Assembly: GCA_003223645.1 (NCBI GenBank)
Contig: QHVT01000013.1
Location: 1 to 64,000, forward strand
Direction: 5' to 3'
DNA length: 64,000 bases
DNA from: Acidobacteriota bacterium
GTDB taxonomy: Bacteria > Acidobacteriota > Thermoanaerobaculia > Gp7-AA8
The notes beneath the pieces were generated by a model. That model was given only the letters and a program-made list of their open reading frames with translations. It did no database searches and had not been told where the DNA came from. The position numbers and the translations under genes are program-made. Below, piece by piece: positions 53,124-61,711 of this stretch; the first letter of the stretch is position 1; the number at the start of each line of letters is the position of its first letter.

Positions 53124-53296
53124 GAAATCAGAAAGCAGAAAGCAGAAATGGAGGGCGGATGGCGGAGCGCTCTGTGGAGCGGCGGCCGCTTCGGCCGCCG
53201 AGTCGTCACGAGTACCGACGCCCGAAGCGGGCGCCGCTCCACAGAAGCTGCCCTCCATTTCTGCTTTCTGCTTTTTGCTTTCTGCTTTCTGATTTC
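53124..53296. repeat. composite inverted repeat with heptamer ends
   Basis: Outer arms are heptamer arrays (GAAATCAGAAAGCAGAAAGC, 53124 on, against ...CTGCTTTCTGATTTC ending 53296) plus GAGGGC/GCCCTC. The right arm carries two more heptamers. Inner arms 53173-53196 and 53220-53243 (TGTGGAGCGGCG...) pair over 24 bp with two mismatches. The element fills most of the 263-bp gap upstream of both the esterase and pilT genes. Confidence 0.7.
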
Positions 53297-53370
53297 CACC
53301 GTGCCCTGCGTCACAAGCCGCCGCGCTCGGATTCGAGCTAGAATTCCGGGCATAACTGCCGAGGTGACCC

Positions 53371-54549
53371 TTGCATATCAATGATTTGCTGAAGATTGCC
53401 GCGGAGCGCCGCGCATCCGACCTGCACGTCAAAGTCGGATCGCATCCGGTCATCCGCGTGGACGGCGAGCTGGTTCCGCTCGTCGAGCTGAAGCGCCTCA
53501 TGCAGGAAGACACGATCGCGATGGCGTTCTCGATCATGTCTTCGCGCCAGAAAGAAAAATTCAAGAACAACTACGAGATCGACATCGCCTACTCGGTCCC
53601 CGGCCTCGGCCGCTTCCGCTGCAACATCTTTCAACAGCGCGGCACCGTCGGCATGGTCCTGCGCGTCATTCCGGTCAAGATCCTGTCCATCCGCGAGCTG
53701 ATGCTTCCGACGGTGCTCGAGAAGATCGCTGAAGAGCGCCGCGGGCTGATCCTCTGCACCGGCACCACCGGCTCCGGCAAATCGACCACGCTGGCCGCGA
53801 TGATCGACTACATCAACGCGCATCGCACTGAACACATCATGACGGTCGAGGACCCGATCGAGTTCCTGCATCGCGACAAGAAATCGATCGTCAATCAGCG
53901 CGAAGTCGAAGTCGACACCAAGTCGTTCTCGCAGGCGCTGCGCAGCGCGCTGCGTCAGGATCCCGACGTCATTCTCGTCGGCGAAATGCGCGACTACGAA
54001 ACGATCGAGACCGCGCTCACCGCCGCGGAAACGGGCCACCTCGTGCTCTCCACGCTGCACACGATGGACGCGACCGAGACGGTCAACCGCATCATCTCCG
54101 TCTTCCCGCCGCACCAGCAGAAACAGATCCGCCTGCAGCTCGCGGCCGTGCTGAAAGCCGTGGTCTCGCTGCGCCTCCTGCCGCGCGCCGACGGACTCGG
54201 ACGCGTGCCCGCGGCCGAAGTCCTCATCTCGACCGCGTACATCCGCGACTGCATCGAGAACAAGGAAAAGACGAAGCTCATCAAGGACGCGATCTCCGCC
54301 GGCACATCGCAGTACGGCATGCAGACGTTCGATCAGTCGCTGTACATCCTTTACAAGAATGGACTGATCACGCTCGATGAAGCGCTGCGCCGCGCGTCGA
54401 ATCCCGACGAGTTCCGCCTCAAGCTCTCCGGCATCCAGTCGACTTCCGACCAGGCCAAGGACGAGATGGATGCGAAGCTCACCGTCAGTGGACAGAGCGA
54501 CGATCCGTTTGGCGACGAGTCGCCGTTCGACTTCTCGAACACTCTCTGA
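53371..54549 (+). CDS. pilT: type IV pilus retraction ATPase PilT
   Basis: The start is TTG at 53371 behind GAGGTGACCC; the N-terminus MHINDLLKIAAERRASDLHV matches PilT starts. 392 residues. Walker A GTTGSGKSTTLAAMIDYI, Asp box MTVEDPIEFLHRDKKSIVNQ, Walker B DPDVILVGEMRDYETIETAL, His box TGHLVLSTLHTMDATETVNR, and the retraction-type AIRNLIRE-like region at DCIENKEKTKLIKDAISAG. It powers pilus disassembly in twitching motility and DNA uptake. A C-terminal extension (about 350-392, acidic DDPFGDESPFDFSN) is additional. Its stop overlaps the alkaline phosphatase ATG (TGATG). No other pilus genes are in the window. Confidence 0.93.
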   Translation: MHINDLLKIAAERRASDLHVKVGSHPVIRVDGELVPLVELKRLMQEDTIAMAFSIMSSRQKEKFKNNYEIDIAYSVPGLGRFRCNIFQQRGTVGMVLRVIPVKILSIRELMLPTVLEKIAEERRGLILCTGTTGSGKSTTLAAMIDYINAHRTEHIMTVEDPIEFLHRDKKSIVNQREVEVDTKSFSQALRSALRQDPDVILVGEMRDYETIETALTAAETGHLVLSTLHTMDATETVNRIISVFPPHQQKQIRLQLAAVLKAVVSLRLLPRADGLGRVPAAEVLISTAYIRDCIENKEKTKLIKDAISAGTSQYGMQTFDQSLYILYKNGLITLDEALRRASNPDEFRLKLSGIQSTSDQAKDEMDAKLTVSGQSDDPFGDESPFDFSNTL

Positions 54550-55628
54550 TGCGACGAATCATTTGCCTTCTCTTTCTCGCCGCTGGAGTGGTGCGCGCCT
54601 CGGGCGCGCCTCCGTCCAAGGGCGCGCCGGAGGCGCGCACCACTCCCAGGCCGAAGAACGTCATCCTCGTCGTCGGCGACGGCATGGGTCCCGCGCACGT
54701 CACCGCCGCGCGCTGGCTCCTCGGCGACAAACTGCAGCTGCTGCGCATGCCGCAGGCCGCATTCATGTCGACGTACTGCGCCGATGAAGCCGTCACGGAC
54801 TCCGGTGCCGCCGCGTCCGCATTTGCAACGGGCGAGAAAGCGAATTACCACGCGATCAGCGTCGCTCCGGACGGAACGCCGCGCACGACCGTCGTCGAAG
54901 TCGCGCATGCGAACGGAAAAGCGACGGGACTCGTCACGACGACGGACTTCTGGGACGCGACGCCTGCGGCCTTTGCAGCGCATGCGAAAGAGCGATACGA
55001 AGAAGCGGCGTCGATCGCGAAGCAGATGGTTGCGAGCGGCACCGACGTCATCATCGGCGGCGGCATCGACGAGCGCGGCACGGCGCCGCTCCCGACGCCC
55101 GACGAGCTGAAAGCCGCGAATCGCGTGATGGCCAAAGGTCTCGCCGAACTGCAGGCCACCACCGCGCCGCGCGTCCTCGGCGTGATGCAGCGGCAGGACG
55201 ACGATCTCGAAGATCCGGCCGCGCCGCTGGCCGTGCTCGCGAAGTGGACGATCGACAAACTGAGCAAGGATCCGGACGGATTCTTTCTGCTGATCGAGGA
55301 AGAAGGCATCGACTCCTCGAGCCACAGTAACCGCACCGACAATCTGCGCAAGGCGCTGGCGCAGTACGACGCGGCCCTCGGCGTCGCGCTCGATTTCGCC
55401 AGCGCGCACGGCGACACGCTCGTCATCGCCGTCGGAGATCACGAGACCGGCGGCCTGCGCATCTTCCAGACGCGCGACAAACACCGCTGGCGCATCGAGT
55501 GGTCGAGCGTCGAGCACACCGGCACGTCGATCCCGCTGTTCGCGTTCGGCCCCGGTGCGGAAACGTTCCACGGCTACATCGACAACACCGACGTCGGCAA
55601 AGCGCTGTTGTCGTTCGTGGGCAAATGA
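54549..55628 (+). CDS. alkaline phosphatase family protein
   Basis: 359 residues with a short hydrophobic N-terminus (RRIICLLFLAAGVV). Metal and active-site motifs of PhoA-type phosphatases: VILVVGDGMGPAHVTAARW (Asp), AVTDSGAAASAFATGEK (nucleophile Ser), LIEEEGIDSSSHSN (metal Asp/His), IAVGDHETGGLRIF (Asp-His) and VEHTGTSIPLFAFGPGAET (His). It hydrolyses phosphate monoesters outside the cytoplasm. Residues 13-33 (AGVVRASGAPPSKGAPEART), covering the end of the signal region, are encoded by a 60-bp inverted repeat (54586-54645), so cleavage and export could be affected. It is translationally coupled to pilT by TGATG, a link with no obvious functional reason. Confidence 0.9.
   Translation: MRRIICLLFLAAGVVRASGAPPSKGAPEARTTPRPKNVILVVGDGMGPAHVTAARWLLGDKLQLLRMPQAAFMSTYCADEAVTDSGAAASAFATGEKANYHAISVAPDGTPRTTVVEVAHANGKATGLVTTTDFWDATPAAFAAHAKERYEEAASIAKQMVASGTDVIIGGGIDERGTAPLPTPDELKAANRVMAKGLAELQATTAPRVLGVMQRQDDDLEDPAAPLAVLAKWTIDKLSKDPDGFFLLIEEEGIDSSSHSNRTDNLRKALAQYDAALGVALDFASAHGDTLVIAVGDHETGGLRIFQTRDKHRWRIEWSSVEHTGTSIPLFAFGPGAETFHGYIDNTDVGKALLSFVGK
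54586..54645. repeat. in-frame inverted repeat in the alkaline phosphatase leader
   Basis: Arm 54586-54610 pairs with 54621-54645 over 25 bp with one mismatch, around a 10-nt loop. GAGTGGTGCGCGCCTC is the outer arm sequence. It encodes about 20 residues between the hydrophobic start and the catalytic domain. Confidence 0.75.
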
Positions 55629-55638
55629 TTCCGGTTAG

Positions 55639-55709
55639 GCGGTTGCTCGGTCGCGCGGTTGCGCGGAAGGAAAAACCGCGTAACTGCGCGACCGCGCAAC
55701 TGCGCGACC
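55639..55709. repeat. GCGCGGTTGC-family palindrome before recX
   Basis: GGTTGCTCGGTCGCGCGGTT is mirrored by GCGCGACCGCGCAACTGCGC around GGAAGGAAAAA. It is the same repeat family as at 14579-14611 and inside fpg, and it fills the gap between the phosphatase stop and the recX ATG. Confidence 0.65.
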
Positions 55710-55713
55710 ATCC

Positions 55714-56157
55714 ATGACCGACGCTGAACGCGCCTACGTCGCCGCGCTGCGCATCCTCGGCTATCGCTTCAACAGCGAGCTGGAGCTGCGCCGCAAACTG
55801 CAGCGCAAGAAATTCGAGAAGGCGATCATCGACGCGACGATCGCGCGATTGCGCGACGAGAAGTGGCTCGATGACGAGCGCTTCGCCGGTGCGTTCACGC
55901 GGACGCGCTCGCGCAAACGCATCGGGGCGAAGCGGATCGTGCTCGAGCTTCGCGCGGCGGGCGTCGATGACGAGGTCGCGGCGCGTGCGGTGAAAGAGAA
56001 TATCGACCCCGAACTCGAGCGCGAGCAGATCCGCGCAATCGTGCAGCGCCGCGCAGGATGGGAGCGAAACAAATTGCGCGCGTATCTGTTGAAGCAGGGT
56101 TACGATGCCGCGCTCGTTGCGGACGTTGTCCGCGAATTGAAAGCTCCGTCATCCTGA
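55714..56157 (+). CDS. recX: regulatory protein RecX
   Basis: 147 residues. The three-helix tandem repeats of RecX are seen in AYVAALRILGYRFNSELELR, then FEKAIIDATIARLRDEKWLD, DDERFAGAFTRTRSRKRIGA, and KRIVLELRAAGVDDEVAARA. RecX binds RecA filaments in the cytoplasm and limits recombination. recA is not in the window. The stop codon lies in the left arm of a large palindrome that extends to the alaS leader. Length is normal for the family. Confidence 0.88.
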   Translation: MTDAERAYVAALRILGYRFNSELELRRKLQRKKFEKAIIDATIARLRDEKWLDDERFAGAFTRTRSRKRIGAKRIVLELRAAGVDDEVAARAVKENIDPELEREQIRAIVQRRAGWERNKLRAYLLKQGYDAALVADVVRELKAPSS

Positions 56158-56245
56158 GCCGCGAAGACGGCGAAGGATCTCAAAATTGCAGGCAGTCGCA
56201 TTTTGAGATCCTTCGTCGCGCTTCGCCGACTCAGGATGACGGAGC
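56143..56245. repeat. GTCATCCTGAG-type palindrome joining recX end and alaS leader
   Basis: Outer arms 56143-56158 and 56230-56245 (GCTCCGTCATCCTGAG and complement) pair perfectly over 16 bp. Inner arms 56172-56186 and 56200-56214 (GAAGGATCTCAAAAT) pair perfectly over 15 bp. The recX stop is inside the left arm and an in-frame ATG (56236) inside the right arm. From general recollection, this sequence type (ATCCTGAGCGAAGCGAAGGA) is a frequent dispersed repeat in Acidobacteriota; not searched here. Confidence 0.75.
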
Positions 56246-56262
56246 AGCACAGGAGACCACGG

Positions 56263-58923
56263 TTGCTCACGACCAATCAAATCCGTGAAAAATTTCTCGA
56301 GTATTTCGAGAACAACGGCCACCGCCGCGTGCCCAGCTCTTCGCTGGTCCCCGCGGGCGATCCGACCCTGCTTTTCACCAACGCGGGGATGAATCAGTTC
56401 AAGGACGTTTTCCTCGGCCGCGAGCAGCGCGACTACAACCGCGCCGCGACCTCGCAGAAATGCGTCCGCGCCGGCGGCAAGCACAACGACCTGGAGAACG
56501 TCGGCCGCACCGCGCGCCATCACACGTTCTTCGAGATGCTCGGCAACTTCTCGTTCGGCGACTACTTCAAGAAAGACGCGATCAAGTTCGCGATGGACCT
56601 GCTCGTCAACGTCTTCGGCCTCGACACCGAGCGCCTTTGGTTCACCGTGTTCGAAGGCGACGACAACGTGCCGGCGGACGAAGAAGCGGAGCAGCTTTGG
56701 ATCAAGGCCGGCGCGGACCCCTCGCGCGTGCTGCGCTTCGGACGCAAAGACAACTTCTGGCAGATGGGCGACACCGGCCCGTGCGGACCGTGCTCGGAGA
56801 TTCACTACTTCCGCGGCGAGGATCTGTCGCGCAATGTGCCGGAGCTGGTGAACGGGGCCGGCGACGACACGATGGAAGTCTGGAACCTCGTCTTCATGCA
56901 GTACAACCGCGACGAGAACGGCGTGCTCCATCCGCTGCCCGCGCCGTCGGTGGACACCGGCATGGGGCTCGAGCGACTCGCGCTCGTACTCCAGAACGCG
57001 GGGACGAACTACGACACCGATCTGTTCCGCGCGATCATGCGCCGCGTCGAAGAAGTCGCCGGCTACACGTATCGCGGCGACATGGAGGACGATCTCGACA
57101 CCGCGGTGCGCGTCCTCTGCGATCACGCGCGCGCCGCGACGTTCCTCATCACCGACGGCGTGATCGCGTCGAACGAAGGGCGCGGCTACGTCTTGCGCCG
57201 CATCATCCGCCGCGCGATCCGCTTCGGACGCAAGCTACCGAACGCCGTGCTGCTGACGCATCTTGTCGACTCCGTCATCGAGTCGATGGGAAGCGCGTAT
57301 CCCGATCTGCGCGAGCGGCGCGAAGCCATCGTCAAGACGCTGGAGGCGGAAGAAGAACGCTTCTCTCGCACGCTGACAACCGGCATGGAGCGCGTTGGTC
57401 AAGTGCTTGACGAGGTTAGGCGTCGCGGCGAGACCACCCTCGGCGGCGCGGAGATCTTCCGCCTCTACGACACCTACGGCATCCCGATCGACCTCATCGC
57501 CGAGATGGCCGAGGAGGAAGGCGTGACGCTCGACCGCCAAGGCTTCGAAGTGATGATGGCCGATGCGCGCAAGAAGGCGAAGGCGAGCTCGAAATTTCAG
57601 GCGACGGACGTCGAAGTATTCGCGTCGATCGCATCCGGCAGCGTTGAATTTGTCGGATACGAGCGCTACAGCGATGTGCCGTCCGAGGTGAAGGCGATCG
57701 TCGTCGACGGCGAACAGCGCGATGCCATTCATCACGGCAGCGAAGGCGATGTCGTATTGTCGCCGACGCCGTTCTACGCGGAGTCGGGCGGGCAGATCGG
57801 CGACACCGGAACGCTCGAATGGGGTGGAGCGGCGGGCTCTCAGCCTGCCGGCCGTGCAACCGTGCTCGACACGCAGAAGCCGGTCGGCGACGTGATCGTG
57901 TCGCGCGTGCGCGTCGAAGAAGGCTCGCTGCCGTTGAACGCAACCGTTCGCGCATCAGTGCCGGTGCCGCAGCGACTCGACACGACCGCGAATCACACGG
58001 CCACACATCTTCTCCACAAAGCGCTGAAGGACATCCTCGGACCGACCGTTCAGCAGGCCGGCTCGCTCGTCGCGCCCGATCGCCTGCGCTTCGACTACAC
58101 CTATCACCAGCCGCTCACCGAACAGCAGACGAAGGCGATCGAGGACGCGGTCAACGAGAAGATCCGCGCGAACCTCGAAGTGACGAAGACGGTCATGCCG
58201 ATCGAAGAGGCGAAGAAGAGCGGCGCGGTCGCAATGTTCGGCGAGAAATACGGTGAGCAGGTGCGCATCGTCGCCGCCGGCGACTACTCGCGCGAATTCT
58301 GCGGCGGCTGCCACGTCAACCGCACCGGCGACATCGGCCTCTTCAAGATCGTCAGCGACCGATCGATTGCCGCGGGCGTGCGCCGCATGGAAGCGCTCAC
58401 CGGCCGCGGCGCGCTCGCGTACTTCCACCGGCTCGAGACGAACGTCGAAGAGCTCCAGCGCCAGCTGCTTGAAAAACAAAAGCAGTTCGACAAGGAAATC
58501 AAGCAGCTGAAAACGACAATAGCGACACGAGCTGTCGGATTTGAGAACCAACAGCAGTTCGGCGTCGCGACCGCAACTGAGACATCTGATGTCGATGGCG
58601 TCAAACTGCTCAAGGGTCGCTTTGATGATATGAGCGGCGGCGACCTCCGCAACCTCGCCGACACTTTCCGCGGCAAACTCAAAAGCGGAGTCGTCGTCCT
58701 CGGCAGCGCCACGGATGGAAAGGTAACGCTCTTAACCGCTGTCACGAAGGACCTGTTGGATCGCGTCCAGGCCAACACCCTCATCGGCAAACTCGCCCCG
58801 ATCGTCGGAGGCAAAGGCGGCGGCAAACCCGACCTCGCGCAAGCGGGCGGCAAGGACGCCGATCGCCTCAACGAAGCTCTCGACCACGCGCCTTCGGCGC
58901 TGCGGGAGATTTTGGAGGGATAG
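56263..58923 (+). CDS. alaS: alanine-tRNA ligase
   Basis: The start was chosen as TTG at 56263, because AGGAG lies seven bases upstream and the peptide LLTTNQIREKFLEYFENNGH then has the family's usual short N-terminus. An earlier ATG at 56236 sits in a palindrome. 886 residues. Class II catalytic core: PTLLFTNAGMNQFKDVFLGR, RHHTFFEMLGNFSFGDYFKK, VWNLVFMQYNRDENG and DTGMGLERLALVLQ. The editing domain has NHTATHLLHKALKDIL and EFCGGCHVNRTGDIGLF (the metal-binding HxxxH and CxxxH pairs), and a C-terminal domain follows. It charges tRNA-Ala and clears mischarged Ser/Gly. Confidence 0.95.
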   Translation: MLTTNQIREKFLEYFENNGHRRVPSSSLVPAGDPTLLFTNAGMNQFKDVFLGREQRDYNRAATSQKCVRAGGKHNDLENVGRTARHHTFFEMLGNFSFGDYFKKDAIKFAMDLLVNVFGLDTERLWFTVFEGDDNVPADEEAEQLWIKAGADPSRVLRFGRKDNFWQMGDTGPCGPCSEIHYFRGEDLSRNVPELVNGAGDDTMEVWNLVFMQYNRDENGVLHPLPAPSVDTGMGLERLALVLQNAGTNYDTDLFRAIMRRVEEVAGYTYRGDMEDDLDTAVRVLCDHARAATFLITDGVIASNEGRGYVLRRIIRRAIRFGRKLPNAVLLTHLVDSVIESMGSAYPDLRERREAIVKTLEAEEERFSRTLTTGMERVGQVLDEVRRRGETTLGGAEIFRLYDTYGIPIDLIAEMAEEEGVTLDRQGFEVMMADARKKAKASSKFQATDVEVFASIASGSVEFVGYERYSDVPSEVKAIVVDGEQRDAIHHGSEGDVVLSPTPFYAESGGQIGDTGTLEWGGAAGSQPAGRATVLDTQKPVGDVIVSRVRVEEGSLPLNATVRASVPVPQRLDTTANHTATHLLHKALKDILGPTVQQAGSLVAPDRLRFDYTYHQPLTEQQTKAIEDAVNEKIRANLEVTKTVMPIEEAKKSGAVAMFGEKYGEQVRIVAAGDYSREFCGGCHVNRTGDIGLFKIVSDRSIAAGVRRMEALTGRGALAYFHRLETNVEELQRQLLEKQKQFDKEIKQLKTTIATRAVGFENQQQFGVATATETSDVDGVKLLKGRFDDMSGGDLRNLADTFRGKLKSGVVVLGSATDGKVTLLTAVTKDLLDRVQANTLIGKLAPIVGGKGGGKPDLAQAGGKDADRLNEALDHAPSALREILEG

Positions 58924-58955
58924 AATCGGGGTTCGGATGTGAAGAAGCTCGAATC

Positions 58956-59084
58956 ATGAACGTCAACTACTCCGAGCGCGCCGTCACCGTCCGCATTCGG
59001 CAGCTGTCCGAGTTGAGTAAACTCGGCCTCTCCCTCCCACACGCACCCAAACCCGCCCCACCTCCCACCCCGACAAAGAAGTAA
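58956..59084 (+). CDS. possible small protein, 42 aa
   Basis: ATG at 58956 to TAA at 59082-59084, beginning MNVNYSERAVTVRIRQLSEL and ending with a Pro/Lys tail (KPAPPPTPTKK). It lies 32 bp after alaS on the same strand. GAAG occurs upstream, but no strong ribosome site. Similar short acidobacterial proteins with a VxxRLRxxSEL helix are remembered, but this could not be checked. Could be non-coding. Confidence 0.4.
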   Translation: MNVNYSERAVTVRIRQLSELSKLGLSLPHAPKPAPPPTPTKK

Positions 59085-59087
59085 TCT

Positions 59088-59154
59088 CTTTCTGCTTTCT
59101 GCTTTCTGCTTTCTGCTTTCTGCTTTCTGCCTTCTGCCTTCTGCCTTCTGCTTT
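59088..59154. repeat. TTTCTGC/CTTCTGC heptamer array, about nine units
   Basis: Six or so TTTCTGC units are followed by three CTTCTGC units and a final partial copy, immediately downstream of the small ORF. It is the longest of four heptamer loci in the window. The unit number is likely variable between strains. Confidence 0.8.
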
Positions 59155-59230
59155 CCCCCCTGCACACCCCCTTGTGCTAAGCTTTTTTCCTTCCCCGGTT
59201 CATTCGCGAGGCGGTGTGCGGAGGTGCAAG

Positions 59231-60541
59231 ATGCAGAGGCGAATGTCATTCGTGGTCGCCGCGCTGGTGGTGCTGTGGGCGACGCCCGCGTTCTCGTTGA
59301 TGACGACGAAGAGCGTCGAGCAAGGCGTCACTTCGGCCGACCTAGCGGCCAAGCTGACCGGCCCCGGTACGGTGATCTCCAATGTCAAACTGACCGGTTC
59401 GACGAAAGCCTTCGGCACGTTTACCGGCGGCAATCTCGGCGTCCCGAGCGGCGTGATCATCAGCAGCGGCGACGTCGCGACGGCCGTTGGGCCGAATGAC
59501 GATGAAGGCGCCGGCACCGACCTCGGCCTGGCCGGCGATGCCCAGCTCGACGCCATCGTCGCACCGAACACCACGCACGATGCCGCGGCCCTCGAATTCG
59601 ACGTCGTCACGAAGACCGTCTTCTTCACCATCAGCTACGTCTTCGCGTCGGAGGAATACCGCGAATTCGTCGACAAGGGATTCAACGACGTGTTCGCGTT
59701 CTATTTCGACGGCCACAACATCGCCATCACGCCGGGCTCGGACAAGCGCGTCACCATCGACTCGATCAATCACCTCCGCAACACCGAGTTCTATCGCGAC
59801 AACGAGGGCGGCGGCGATACGCAGTTCGATGGTTACACGACGTTGCTGTTCGCCTTCTCCGACGTCGAGCCGAACGTGACGCATCACATCAAGATCGCGA
59901 TCGCGGATACGGGTGACGGGATCTTGGACTCTGCGGTCTTTCTCGCCGAGGGCGGCATCGCCGGCACGACCGCGCCGGTGATCGTGCCGCTGCAGAGCGA
60001 GATTTTCCTCAACTACGACGTGCCGGTCGAAGTGCCGGCGAACGTCTACTTCGTCTTCCCTTCGATTCCCTACAACTTCTCCGCGGACGGCATCCCCGGC
60101 GCGACCGTGACGTTCAGCCCGGTCGTGAAAGACGCGCAGGGAAATCTCTCGACGGTCATCAAAGTGCTCGCGGGTCAGGAGACGCCGCAAGGCGACTACC
60201 AGCTGAATATTCATTCGACGACAGCGGACACGTCACGCACGGTCACGATCCTCGCGCACATCGATTGTCGTCCGCCCGCGCTCCTCGGCACGGGACAGCC
60301 GATTACGCAAGTCGTCGATCGAGGCCAGACGGCGAAGTTCACCGTCACACCGTTCGGCAGTCCTCCGTATCGATACCAGTGGTACTCGGGCTACTCGGGC
60401 ATGACGGGCTCGCCGATCAGCGGCGCGACCGGCGCGACGTTCACGACGCCGGCCGTCACCGATACGGCTGCCTACTGGGTGCGCATCACAAACGCGTGTG
60501 GATCATTTGACAGCAACACTGCGTTTGCGACGCCGAGGTGA
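59231..60541 (+). CDS. secreted choice-of-anchor L domain protein
   Basis: ATG at 59231 with GGAGGTGCAAG upstream; 436 residues. Signal peptide RRMSFVVAALVVLWATPAFS. The choice-of-anchor L family signature is clear: LTGSTKAFGTFTGGNLGVPS, GVIISSGDV, TVFFTISYVFASEEYREFVD, GFNDVFAFYFDG and HIKIAIADTGDGILDSAVFL. It is followed by a PKD/Ig-like part (about 260-345) and a final Ig-like domain (VDRGQTAKFTVTPFGSPPYR to the end). These proteins are extracellular and sometimes anchored; the function is unknown. It overlaps the methyltransferase start (GTGA), so both are on one transcript. Confidence 0.85.
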   Translation: MQRRMSFVVAALVVLWATPAFSLMTTKSVEQGVTSADLAAKLTGPGTVISNVKLTGSTKAFGTFTGGNLGVPSGVIISSGDVATAVGPNDDEGAGTDLGLAGDAQLDAIVAPNTTHDAAALEFDVVTKTVFFTISYVFASEEYREFVDKGFNDVFAFYFDGHNIAITPGSDKRVTIDSINHLRNTEFYRDNEGGGDTQFDGYTTLLFAFSDVEPNVTHHIKIAIADTGDGILDSAVFLAEGGIAGTTAPVIVPLQSEIFLNYDVPVEVPANVYFVFPSIPYNFSADGIPGATVTFSPVVKDAQGNLSTVIKVLAGQETPQGDYQLNIHSTTADTSRTVTILAHIDCRPPALLGTGQPITQVVDRGQTAKFTVTPFGSPPYRYQWYSGYSGMTGSPISGATGATFTTPAVTDTAAYWVRITNACGSFDSNTAFATPR

Positions 60542-61299
60542 CGAAAAGCGGGACCCACGCGTGGGGCACACAGGCCGAAATGTTCGGCCCGCGACACGAG
60601 CATCGCCTCGCGATGATCGTGCGTGAAGTCGATCGCATTCCGAAAGGCGGACGCGTCCTCGACGGCGCGATCGGACTCGGCCAACTCGCGGGGCGCATGC
60701 AGCAGCGCGGCTACCGCGTCGTCGGCATCGACTACGCGTTCGAAGCCGCGCTGCACGTGAAGCGAACGTCGACGATCCCCGCGATCGTCGGCGACATGAC
60801 GCGCATGCCTTTCCTCGACGGCGCATTCGACGGCGTCACCACCGGCGAAACGCTCGAGCACCTCGACGACGACGCCTCCGCCGCGCGCGAGATCGCGCGC
60901 GTCCTCCGCGACGGAGGCACGAGCATCGCGACCGTCCCCGCGCTGCAGAGTCTCTGGAACGCGTCGGACGTCTACTTCGAACACCGCCGCCGCTACTCCG
61001 CCGCGCAACTGCAGTCGCTCTTCAAAAACGCCGGCCTCGAAATCGCGAAGTCGACGTACTGGGGATTCCCCGTCGTCCTCACCTACGACACGCTGTTCCT
61101 TCTCCCGATGAACAAACGCCGCGCGCGACGCAAAGTCGACGAAGACGCTGCGCTCCAATCCGTCGCGCGCGCCGGCCGTTCGCGCGTGCTCGTCAATCTC
61201 GTCCGCGCGGTGTTCGCGGTCGACGCGCTCTTTGCGTGGCTGCCGTTTGGGCCGGGGTTGTTGTTGGTGGGGAGGAAGGGGATCAGGCGAGGGGATTGA
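60538..61299 (+). CDS. class I SAM-dependent methyltransferase
   Basis: GTG start overlapping the preceding stop; 253 residues. The SAM-binding region is RVLDGAIGLGQLAGRMQQRG followed by YRVVGIDYAFEAALHVK and IVGDMTRMPFLDGAFDGVTT, then ETLEHLDDDASAAREIARVL. The Gly loop (DGAIGLG) is a little unusual, as the family usually has D-x-GxGxG. The C-terminal part has hydrophobic segments (YDTLFLLPMNKRRARR, LFAWLPFGPGLLLVG), suggesting membrane contact or a lipid or polyketide-like substrate. Related enzymes include UbiE/type 11 methyltransferases; the acceptor is unknown. Confidence 0.8.
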   Translation: MTKSGTHAWGTQAEMFGPRHEHRLAMIVREVDRIPKGGRVLDGAIGLGQLAGRMQQRGYRVVGIDYAFEAALHVKRTSTIPAIVGDMTRMPFLDGAFDGVTTGETLEHLDDDASAAREIARVLRDGGTSIATVPALQSLWNASDVYFEHRRRYSAAQLQSLFKNAGLEIAKSTYWGFPVVLTYDTLFLLPMNKRRARRKVDEDAALQSVARAGRSRVLVNLVRAVFAVDALFAWLPFGPGLLLVGRKGIRRGD

Positions 61300-61711
61300 T
61301 CACGCGGACGCCGGGGAAGCGTTTGAAGTCGTTGTCGGCGGTGCAAACGGTGGCATTGTTCTCGATCGCGAGCACCGCGAGATGAGCGTCGATGACCATG
61401 TTGCCTTTGAACGTCGCTTCGCGGGCGAGTCGCAGAAAGATATCCCAATACCTCGCGCCGGGCTCGACGACACGCACATTCGGCTGATTGAGCCATGACA
61501 TGACGTGACCGATTGCTTGTTCCATCGTGAAAGCCGGCTTCACGATTCGGTCATTGGTCGTGATGCGCAGGAATGCGTGAATGCTGCTCCATGCCAGCAG
61601 AATCGTCTCTACGCCGGATAGGACGGTTTCCAACCACTGCCGCGCCGCTGAATGACGTTCATTGCCTTGATCGTAGGCGTAGATCAGCAGGTTCGAGTCG
61701 ATCGTGATCAC
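61283..61711 (-). CDS. vapC: PIN-domain toxin of a VapBC module
   Basis: 142 residues from a GTG start. The PIN domain has four acidic sites: MITIDSNLLIYAYDQ (Asp), the helix after RHSAARQWLE, FKGNMVIDAHLAVLA (Asp) and VCTADNDFKRF (Asp). VapC enzymes are Mg-dependent RNases that cut tRNA or rRNA and halt growth unless bound by antitoxin. The antitoxin gene overlaps upstream (GTGA). The gene's 3' end overlaps the convergent methyltransferase by 17 bp. Confidence 0.88.
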   Translation of the reverse strand: MITIDSNLLIYAYDQGNERHSAARQWLETVLSGVETILLAWSSIHAFLRITTNDRIVKPAFTMEQAIGHVMSWLNQPNVRVVEPGARYWDIFLRLAREATFKGNMVIDAHLAVLAIENNATVCTADNDFKRFPGVRVINPLA

